A DNA stretch of 29,042 nucleotides from NCBI GenBank assembly GCA_002299555.1, contig DBOL01000094.1, positions 1 to 29,042 on the forward strand, read 5' to 3'. The notes beneath the pieces were generated by a model. That model was not told the origin of the DNA and did not search any database. It worked only from the letters and a program-made list of their open reading frames with translations. Position numbers and translations under genes: made by a program. Origin of the DNA: Candidatus Aminicenantes bacterium UBA647 (lineage in GTDB: Bacteria; Acidobacteriota; Aminicenantia; UBA2199). Each line of letters starts with the position of its first letter. Position 1 is the first letter of the stretch. This document shows positions 7,546 to 13,762 of this stretch, one piece after another.

Positions 7546-9380
7546 TGATAAAAGTCGGGCAGACAAAAGGTGATTTCAAGATAAAAGCAGAGATCGGTCG
7601 TGGTGGTATGGGAACGATCTATTACGCTATCGACACAATGCTAGATCGTGAAGTTGCTCTCAAGGTCATACACTCAGAACTTGCAAGTAATTTCGAACTG
7701 ATGGAAAGGTTTAAAGTAGAGGCGATGACCCAGGGGCAGATGAATCACCCTAACATTGTGACCGTTTTCAGTTTTAATAAGATCGATGAAGAGAATGTTA
7801 TCGCAATGGAATATATTGATGGTAAGAATTTGAAGGTCCTTCTCAGGGAACAGAATATTCTATCTATAAGCGATGCGATATATTATTTAAAGCAGATCCT
7901 GAAGGCTTTGGAATATTCCCATTCAAGAAATATAATTCATCGTGATATAAAACCTGCAAATATACTTATTAATAATGATAACCGGATAAAACTCTCTGAT
8001 TTCGGGATCGCCAAGGTATTCGGGAAGCAGGGGCTTACAAAGACGGGGATGTTGCTTGGGACTCCCTGGTATACACCACCGGAACAGATTGTGGGGAAGA
8101 ATGTGGATTTCCGTTCTGACCTTTACTCGGTCGGGATAACCTTCTTTGAGATGGTGACAGGGAAAGTGCCTTTCGATTCAGAAACAAATTCGGATTTTCA
8201 AGTGCAGAAAGCTCACCTTGAGACCCCACCTCCAAGGCCTTCGATCTTCAATCCTGAGATAGGATCAAAAATAGAAAAATTCATCCTGAAAGCTTTACAG
8301 AAAAAACCTGAGAAGAGATTTCAGTCTGCGACAGAGATGCTGGCGGCAATTGAGGAGATAGAAGATAGAATATCTGAAACCGTTATTTCGAATGGAAGAA
8401 ATAATAAACATACTAAAATAGAGATGATTGGGACAACCGGGAAAAGAGGGAAAAAGCTTCTTCTGGGGACTCTGTTAGCTCTATTTGCCTGTCTTGCCGG
8501 AGCGGCTTTTTATTTCCTTGTCCTGAAAGAAAAAACACCTCCTCCAATAAGTTCCGAGCTGGAGACTACGGCGGTGATCGAGAAACAAGATCCTGTTCTT
8601 TCTGAAGAAATTAGTAATGATATTAAAAGTGAGGAAAATACAGAACAATCAAAAGAGGAGGTCGTTGAGAGTAAGCTTCCCGGAGAAAAAGTGGCAGAAA
8701 ATCCTCCTGAGAAAAAACTTGTAAAGAAGTTTGATAAAAAAATAAAAAAACCTGTCAAATATGTTGAAAAAAAACCGGAAAATAAAGAGATCATAAATGA
8801 GCAGAAACCGGATAGCGCGGTTGCAAAGAAAGATGTCGAAGAGAAAGATACTTTAATATCAACTGACATCCTGACTGATGTCAACGTAGAAGCAGAGTTA
8901 ATAAGGTTGAGAACACTCGTTGAGCAAAAGAATTTTAAGGAAGCGGAGGCAAGTATATTCAAACTTATTGAATCGGGTGTAAAAAACCCGGATCTTTACT
9001 CGATTGCAGGCCGGATCAAATTTATTCAGGGGAAATTCCCGGAAGCAGAAGATTATTGGAAGAGTTCTGTTGATAAGGGGGGATCTGTTGTCCTGAGATT
9101 CTATCATCGACATGGCTTTTTTAACAAAGGGTGTTCGGGTCAGATCATTCTGAAAAAAGATCTTATAATTTTCAATTCTGTCACAAAGCGTTTACATAGT
9201 TTTGCAGTGACATCAGATACTATAAGAACTGTTAAAAAGAGAAAGGGAAACTTTGGAATAGAGATCTCTTTCTATGTCAAAGGAAAGGTAAAAAAGCATG
9301 TGTTAATTTTACGGAGAAAAAGTAGGAAAGGGGAGAAGTTCATTTCGGATTTTATCAATAAATATATCTTAGGGGAATAA
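7545..9380 (+). CDS. Transmembrane Ser/Thr protein kinase with TPR-like and PH-like C-terminal regions
   Basis: A 611-residue protein. The Hanks-type kinase domain is residues 1-275: glycine loop IGRGGMGTIYYA (17-28), ATP lysine K40 in EVALKV, catalytic loop HRDIKPANI (132-140), DFG (152-154), and activation segment GTPWYTPPEQ. All catalytic residues are present, so it should be active. A membrane helix spans about 304-327. Beyond it lies a Lys/Glu/Pro-rich linker (330-445), a helical TPR-like stretch (about 446-505, FKEAEASIFKLI and FPEAEDYWKSSV), and a final beta-rich region (about 511-611). The last region reads like a PH/GRAM-type domain, but no family is confirmed. The PknB-like topology would place the C-terminal part outside the cytoplasm. 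Translation is coupled to the upstream phosphatase. Confidence 0.93.
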   Translation: MIKVGQTKGDFKIKAEIGRGGMGTIYYAIDTMLDREVALKVIHSELASNFELMERFKVEAMTQGQMNHPNIVTVFSFNKIDEENVIAMEYIDGKNLKVLLREQNILSISDAIYYLKQILKALEYSHSRNIIHRDIKPANILINNDNRIKLSDFGIAKVFGKQGLTKTGMLLGTPWYTPPEQIVGKNVDFRSDLYSVGITFFEMVTGKVPFDSETNSDFQVQKAHLETPPPRPSIFNPEIGSKIEKFILKALQKKPEKRFQSATEMLAAIEEIEDRISETVISNGRNNKHTKIEMIGTTGKRGKKLLLGTLLALFACLAGAAFYFLVLKEKTPPPISSELETTAVIEKQDPVLSEEISNDIKSEENTEQSKEEVVESKLPGEKVAENPPEKKLVKKFDKKIKKPVKYVEKKPENKEIINEQKPDSAVAKKDVEEKDTLISTDILTDVNVEAELIRLRTLVEQKNFKEAEASIFKLIESGVKNPDLYSIAGRIKFIQGKFPEAEDYWKSSVDKGGSVVLRFYHRHGFFNKGCSGQIILKKDLIIFNSVTKRLHSFAVTSDTIRTVKKRKGNFGIEISFYVKGKVKKHVLILRRKSRKGEKFISDFINKYILGE

Positions 9381-9382
9381 TC

Positions 9383-9862
9383 ATGTTCAAAAAATTTTTT
9401 GAAAGGTTTTCCAAAAAAAAGAAGTTTGAACCACAATATCAAAGGAAAAAAGATTTCTTCAAAGGCGATACACCTCCTTCATTTCCGGAAGAGACCATGG
9501 TCGAAAATATTTCACGTGAGAAGCCTTCTGACGTTTCCGAGAAAAAAGCTGTCTTTAATGAGATAGATGTACTTGTTAGCGGAGAAAAAATATCTTCTTA
9601 CAGAGTCTCTGATCAAGGTATAAGTGTAGGACGGGATCCCTCTAAGGTAGGGATCATTATAGCTGAACCGATCATTTCAAAGCTCCATTGTTCTTTCTAC
9701 CGGGCGGGGAACAAACTTAAGATAATTGATCACAATTCAACTAACGGGATTTATCTGAACGGGATTAAGATCACTGATCAGGTGTTAGAGGATGGATCTG
9801 TTATTTCGCTTGGCAAAAAAGGGACAGTGAAACTCATAGTTCACAATGTCAAAATGCTATGA
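9383..9862 (+). CDS. FHA-domain protein
   Basis: A 159-residue protein. An N-terminal basic segment and a flexible region lead to a forkhead-associated domain at about residues 60-157. Phosphothreonine-binding landmarks are present: GRD (83-85), ISKLHCSF with Ser99 and His102, and HNSTNGIYLNG (117-127). FHA domains bind phosphothreonine peptides. The obvious partner is the kinase encoded two bases upstream. Thr38 in PEETMVEN lies ahead of the FHA domain, in a place reminiscent of the GarA/OdhI phospho-switch, where the kinase phosphorylates an N-terminal Thr that the FHA domain then binds. That comparison is inference. AGGGGAA serves as ribosome-binding site, and the stop overlaps the next ATG (ATGA). 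Confidence 0.9.
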   Translation: MFKKFFERFSKKKKFEPQYQRKKDFFKGDTPPSFPEETMVENISREKPSDVSEKKAVFNEIDVLVSGEKISSYRVSDQGISVGRDPSKVGIIIAEPIISKLHCSFYRAGNKLKIIDHNSTNGIYLNGIKITDQVLEDGSVISLGKKGTVKLIVHNVKML

Positions 9863-10305
9863 ATAGAAAATTTATTATATTGCTATTGTTGTTACCTGTT
9901 CTTCTGATCTCATCAGAGAGACTGGAAAGGAATTTGGTTTTTGAAAAACCAATGTGGAAACAGATATATGAGGAATATCAGTTCGATCCGGGGATCATTG
10001 AAGTATTAAGTTCAAAAATAAGTAAAGTAGGCTCCATTAATATATATTTTGCCTTCTGGTGCGGGGATTCGGAAAATAATGTTCCTCCGTTCCAGAGAAT
10101 TCTTGATGAGATCGGAGATACAGGTATTAAAGTGAATTATTATGTCGTACAGAGGAAGAAGCCTGGTGAAAAATATTATTTTGAAAATTTGAAGGTTGAA
10201 AGAATTCCGACTTTTGTTTTTTTTAAAGATGGAAAAGAGATCGGGAGGATAATAGAAAATCCGAAAGTGACACTTGAGGAGGATTTTCTCGAAATAGTGT
10301 TTTAA
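9859..10305 (+). CDS. Exported thioredoxin-like protein with a single active-site cysteine
   Basis: A 148-residue protein with a hydrophobic signal sequence (about 5-17). A thioredoxin-fold core follows: the strand INIYFAFWCGDS (61-71), a helix EIGDTGIKVNYYVV, and RIPTFVFFKDGKEIGRI containing the cis-proline (P117). The usual CxxC is replaced by C68-G-D-S, a WCGDS motif also known from thioredoxin-like subfamilies. There is no second cysteine, so it cannot act as an ordinary dithiol reductase. A monothiol, chaperone-like or substrate-binding role is possible. It overlaps the FHA gene by four bases and is the last gene of the phosphatase-kinase operon. It converges on folK with a four-base overlap. 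Confidence 0.78.
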   Translation: MNRKFIILLLLLPVLLISSERLERNLVFEKPMWKQIYEEYQFDPGIIEVLSSKISKVGSINIYFAFWCGDSENNVPPFQRILDEIGDTGIKVNYYVVQRKKPGEKYYFENLKVERIPTFVFFKDGKEIGRIIENPKVTLEEDFLEIVF

Positions 10306-10805
10306 ATTTTTTCCGGGTCCTGCAACTTATAAAGGTTTACCTTTTCATCAGAGATAAGATCTTTCAGAATTTTTTTTATTGTTTTCCCTGAAACCGGATG
10401 TTCATAATCCGGGATTATTTCGTTCAAGGGTTCCAGAATAAACTTCCGGTTCATGATCTCCATATGAGGAATGGTAAGAGTTGAAGTGTTGATGATGAGG
10501 TCATCGGCAAAGAGAATATCAATATCTATCTTTCTAGGCAGCATATGAGAGTTTCCAGAATCCCTTCCCGTATCCTGCTCAAATAGCTTTATTGCCTGGA
10601 GCATGTCATCAGGTTTTATATCTGATCCCAGTATCAGAACTGAATTAAGAAACTTATCGGCATGATCTCCCATCCCTACGGCACTTGTCTCGTAGATCGA
10701 AGATCCGGTAACGATCGTTCCTAACCCGGCCAAGAATTTAACTCCTTTTTTTATAAATTGGTACCTGTCCCCTATATTACTCCCCAACGATAGGATATAT
10801 TCCAT
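10302..10805 (-). CDS. folK: 2-amino-4-hydroxy-6-hydroxymethyldihydropteridine pyrophosphokinase
   Basis: FolK transfers pyrophosphate from ATP to 6-hydroxymethyl-dihydropterin in folate synthesis. Recognised by the start MEYILSLGSNIGDR, the substrate loop YETSAVG, FLNSVLIL, the signature PRKIDIDILFADDLI with its metal-binding aspartates, and the conserved IPHMEIMNRKFILEPLNEI and PDYEHP. Length (167 residues from ATG 10805) is normal. An in-frame GTG five codons upstream (10818-10820) could also start it, but the ATG gives the canonical FolK N-terminus. Neither has a good ribosome-binding site. The left inverted repeat of the RAYT element lies about 50 bases upstream of the start. The 3' end overlaps the thioredoxin-like gene by four bases. 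Confidence 0.95.
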   Translation of the reverse strand: MEYILSLGSNIGDRYQFIKKGVKFLAGLGTIVTGSSIYETSAVGMGDHADKFLNSVLILGSDIKPDDMLQAIKLFEQDTGRDSGNSHMLPRKIDIDILFADDLIINTSTLTIPHMEIMNRKFILEPLNEIIPDYEHPVSGKTIKKILKDLISDEKVNLYKLQDPEKI

Positions 10806-10854
10806 TTGCTTAATTATCACATAAATTTCTTTGAATTTCTAAAATTTTATTTGT

Positions 10855-10884
10855 GGGGTCAGGTCTTTTATTTTAGTGTTTTTT
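10855..10884 (+). repeat. Left terminal inverted repeat of the RAYT element
   Basis: Bases 10855-10868 (GGGGTCAGGTCTTT) are the exact reverse complement of 11776-11789. The match continues inward with only two mismatches (at 10869 and 10878) to 10884, giving 28 of 30 paired positions with 11760-11789. The pair brackets the transposase gene closely. Confidence 0.9.
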
Positions 10885-10900
10885 ATACTATATCTAATGT

Positions 10901-11785
10901 ATGGCAAGACCACTAAGAATAGAATATCCTGGAGCTTTGTATCACATTACTTCAAGAGGTAATGAGAAAAAAGAAATATTTTCCGGCGATGATGATCGGA
11001 TTGGTTTTCTCGATATCATTATGAGAATAGTTGAGAGGCATAAATGCACATTACACTCATATTGTCTCATGAACAATCACTATCATCTTTTGCTCGAAAC
11101 ACCGCTTGGAAATTTATCAAAAATTATGATGCAGCTTAATAGTATTTATTCACAATATTACAATAAAAAACATAACAGAGTGGGACATCTTTTCCAGGGA
11201 AGATACAAATCAATTTTAGTGGATAAAGAAAACTATTTGTTGGAACTTAGTAGATATATAGTTTTGAATCCTGTAAGAGCTGGTATTGTAAAAAATCCGA
11301 ATGAATGGAAATGGAGCAATTATCTCTTTACTCTATTAGAGTTAGAAAAGCCGGAATTCTTAACAACTGAATGCATATTAAACCAATTTGGAGATAATAA
11401 GAGAGTTGCAGCAAAGAATTATAAAGATTTTGTTAATTCTGGGAGGAATGTGAAATTCCCACAGGATGATGTGTTTGGGCAGATTATTTTAGGTGGAGAA
11501 AATTTCATTAAAGAATTGAAAGGCAATTTAAATGTAAAAAACAATTTGAGATCAAAGGAAATCCCCAAGAATCAAAAACTTTCATTTGCCCCTTCCCTAG
11601 ATGAGATTTTTCAAAAAGGGATGAGATCAGGAAAAGAAAGGAATGATATGATTTGCTATGCTTATTATAAAAATAATTACTCCCAAAAAGAAATTGCTGA
11701 TTATCTGAATTTACATTACACTACGATAAGTTTGATTATAAAGAAATATGATGAAGCAAAAAAAATACTAAAATCAAAGACCTGA
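10901..11785 (+). CDS. REP-associated tyrosine transposase (RAYT, Y1/IS200-like family)
   Basis: A 294-residue HUH-type single-strand transposase. It begins MARPLRIEYPGALYHITSRG, the typical RAYT start, with the HUH motif in NNHYHLLLETP (about 58-68). GHLFQGRYKSILV and the tyrosine-containing LSRYIVLNPVRAGI follow. These enzymes cleave and join single-stranded DNA at REP or terminal hairpin sequences. The C-terminal 60 residues (SQKEIADYLNLHYTTISLII) form a helix-turn-helix, as in longer members of the family. The gene appears intact. ATG 10901 has no clear ribosome-binding site, though a TATACT lies at 10884-10889. Its stop is inside the right inverted repeat. Confidence 0.92.
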   Translation: MARPLRIEYPGALYHITSRGNEKKEIFSGDDDRIGFLDIIMRIVERHKCTLHSYCLMNNHYHLLLETPLGNLSKIMMQLNSIYSQYYNKKHNRVGHLFQGRYKSILVDKENYLLELSRYIVLNPVRAGIVKNPNEWKWSNYLFTLLELEKPEFLTTECILNQFGDNKRVAAKNYKDFVNSGRNVKFPQDDVFGQIILGGENFIKELKGNLNVKNNLRSKEIPKNQKLSFAPSLDEIFQKGMRSGKERNDMICYAYYKNNYSQKEIADYLNLHYTTISLIIKKYDEAKKILKSKT

Positions 11786-11789
11786 CCCC
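11760..11789 (-). repeat. Right terminal inverted repeat of the RAYT element
   Basis: Reverse complement of the left repeat at 10855-10884 with 28 of 30 matches; the outer 14 bases (AAAGACCTGACCCC, 11776-11789) are perfect. It overlaps the final codons and TGA of the transposase gene, so the repeat constrains the protein's C-terminus. Confidence 0.9.
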
Positions 11790-11811
11790 ATTCTGGTGCT
11801 GATCCGATAAA

Positions 11812-11841
11812 TTGTGTTCTTGAAATAGTTGAAAATATAAT
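11812..11841 (+). promoter_or_regulatory. Candidate promoter for the PAS-protein cluster
   Basis: A perfect TATAAT (11836-11841) lies 18 bases after TTGTGT (11812-11817), a half-matching -35. It would give a leader of about 165 nucleotides before the first PAS gene. The leader contains a GC-richer patch (11925-11965) and a 41-codon reading frame. Confidence 0.35.
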
Positions 11842-11895
11842 TTCATTTCTTTATTATTTATACATAGCTGATTTACAGATCTAAATAGGACTCTA

Positions 11896-12021
11896 ATGAA
11901 TATTCAGCGTTTTAGGTTGGATAGTCTCTGTTTCGGTGCCCATGTCGGGCTTGGTGCAATCAAAATATGTAACCCGGATTTAAAAATAATATCTTTAAAA
12001 ACAGAGGGCACAAATGAATGA
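11896..12021 (+). CDS. Possible 41-residue leader peptide
   Basis: ATG 11896 opens a 41-codon frame (MNIQRFRLDSLCFGAHVGLG at the start) that ends at TGA 12019-12021, overlapping the start of the first PAS gene (ATG 12014) by eight bases. An AGGA lies about six bases upstream. The peptide matches no family I recognise. The overlap would suit translational coupling, but a chance open frame or an untranslated structured leader is just as likely. Confidence 0.25.
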   Translation: MNIQRFRLDSLCFGAHVGLGAIKICNPDLKIISLKTEGTNE

Positions 12022-13762
12022 CAAAAAAAGTAATCAATTAAAAGATAAGCTCTGGGAGAGTGACGCACGATTCAAGGCTGCATTTGAATCTGCAAAGGAT
12101 TGTATCCTGATCTGGGACAAAGATTATAATTATCTTTATGCGAACCGGGCTGCGATCGATCATGTGGGGACTACTCCGGACAAGGTGATAGGGAAAAACA
12201 TCCGGGACGGACTTGGACATATTCCGGACTTCATGCATTTGTGGATGGGCCGTATCGATCAGGTATTCGAAACAGCAAAAGTTCTGGAATTCCAGGATAA
12301 GACAACAATGCAGGAGAGCCTCCTGTATTCAGAGTCGATCCTCACTCCAATCTTCAAATCCGATGGCAGTGTTTCAGCTGTATGTGTTGTCTACAGAGAT
12401 ATCACTGAAAGGAAACAGGATGAAGATATCCTGAAAAGGCAAAGGGATTTTTCTGAGTCTATTATCAATACAAGCAATGCGATAATTGTTGGTCTGGATA
12501 AAAACCACAAGATACAATTGTTCAATGAAGGTGCAGAAAAAATAACAGGATATCAGAAAACAGAGATGATCGATAAGGACTGGTTTCATATGTTTTTCCC
12601 TTCTGATATAGCAGATGAAATGATCGGTGTATGGGATGAGGCATGGGGAGTGAACTATCATACATATGAAAATCCAATTCTGACAAAAAACGGAGACCAG
12701 AGGATCATTTCCTGGCAGTCAACAGGGATGTATGAAGGAGATGAGGAGAATCACTTGCTGATCTCTATCGGAGAAGATATTACTGAGAGCAAACAAGCGG
12801 AGGAAAAGTTGAAGGAGAGTGAAGAGAGATACCGGCTGATGGCAACAAATACATTAGACACTATCTGGACAAATGATCTGGAGTTTAATGTGATATTCAT
12901 TAACGATGCAGTTTTCAATTTGCTGGGTTACACATCTGATGAATTCATCGGTTTGAATGCTGATGTTTTTACAACATCAGAAAGTATGAAGGTCGTTAGA
13001 AATGAAGCCGAAAAAATATGTGTTGAATTCAAAGAAGGGAATAATATTCGATCCAGGTTCGAAATACAGCAGATCCGGAAGGACGGGGCGATAATAGATG
13101 TTGAGATCAGAGTAAATCCATATATTGATGAAGAGGGAAAATTTGTTGGTTATCAGGGAAGTTCAGTTGATATCACTGACAGAAAGAGAGCTGAAGAGAA
13201 ACTACGGGAAAGTGATGCTCAACTGAGAAATATTTTTGAGAACAGCACAAGCCTCTATTATGCCCATACGCCTGATCATAAACTCAGGTATCTGAGCCCG
13301 CAGGTGAAGGAGATGCTGGGCTATACTGTTGCGGAAGCAAAGGTGAAGTGGACAGAATTGGCTACAGAAAATCCTATGAATGCTTCAGGATTCCAACATA
13401 CTGTCAGAGCAATAGAGACATGCAGGAGGCAGCCCCCCTATGAATTAGAGTTAGTCAGAAAAGATGGCAGAAAGATAAATGTTGAAGTGCGGGAATTTCC
13501 CCTGGTGGAGAATGGGAAGACCACGGCTATTGTTGGATCACTTATGGACATTACTGCCAGAAAGGCAGCTGAGGCTGAGATCCTGAAGTTGAAAGACGGA
13601 CTGGAGAAAGAAGTTGGAGAGAAGACAATCGAGTTAAAAGAGAAAATTGGTCATCTGGAACGTTTTTATAATGCAACAATTGACAGGGAATTAAGGATGA
13701 AGGAATTGTATGATGAAAATGAAAAACTGAAAAAGGAATTAAAGAAAAAAAATGAGAGATAA
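12014..13762 (+). CDS. Multi-PAS sensor protein without output domain (4 PAS)
   Basis: A 582-residue, apparently cytoplasmic protein built of four successive PAS/PAC units (about residues 10-135, 143-260, 265-395 and 398-520). Each closes with the PAC signature DITERK-like (DITERKQDEDIL, DITESKQAEEKL, DITDRKRAEEKL, DITARKAAEAEI). No membrane helix, histidine kinase, GGDEF, EAL or other output domain follows. It ends in a charged coiled coil (about 520-582) containing LERFYNATIDRELRMKELYD, a motif found at the end of all three PAS proteins here. PAS domains bind small ligands, haem or flavin, or mediate protein contacts; the ligand is unknown. GAGGG five bases before ATG supports the start. 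It overlaps the next gene by 11 bases. Confidence 0.88.
   Translation: MNDKKSNQLKDKLWESDARFKAAFESAKDCILIWDKDYNYLYANRAAIDHVGTTPDKVIGKNIRDGLGHIPDFMHLWMGRIDQVFETAKVLEFQDKTTMQESLLYSESILTPIFKSDGSVSAVCVVYRDITERKQDEDILKRQRDFSESIINTSNAIIVGLDKNHKIQLFNEGAEKITGYQKTEMIDKDWFHMFFPSDIADEMIGVWDEAWGVNYHTYENPILTKNGDQRIISWQSTGMYEGDEENHLLISIGEDITESKQAEEKLKESEERYRLMATNTLDTIWTNDLEFNVIFINDAVFNLLGYTSDEFIGLNADVFTTSESMKVVRNEAEKICVEFKEGNNIRSRFEIQQIRKDGAIIDVEIRVNPYIDEEGKFVGYQGSSVDITDRKRAEEKLRESDAQLRNIFENSTSLYYAHTPDHKLRYLSPQVKEMLGYTVAEAKVKWTELATENPMNASGFQHTVRAIETCRRQPPYELELVRKDGRKINVEVREFPLVENGKTTAIVGSLMDITARKAAEAEILKLKDGLEKEVGEKTIELKEKIGHLERFYNATIDRELRMKELYDENEKLKKELKKKNER

Larger units (their letters stand above)
10855..11789 (+). 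mobile_element. RAYT/IS200-like element bounded by 30-bp inverted repeats
   Basis: A 935-bp unit consisting of a single REP-associated tyrosine transposase gene between imperfect 30-bp inverted repeats (28/30). The right repeat includes the last codons and stop of the gene. No target-site duplication is visible, as expected for HUH/Y1 transposases. Whether it is mobile or a domesticated RAYT with its recognition sequences cannot be decided from one copy. Confidence 0.7.

Noticed and set aside
8510..8962. A 150-codon minus-strand frame opposite the kinase linker
   Set aside because: It is the Phe/Ser-rich antisense of the Lys/Glu-rich linker; no start signal or family.
6337..10305. Kinase/phosphatase/FHA genes as part of a type VI secretion locus
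   Set aside because: No T6SS sheath, baseplate or membrane-complex gene is present on either side.
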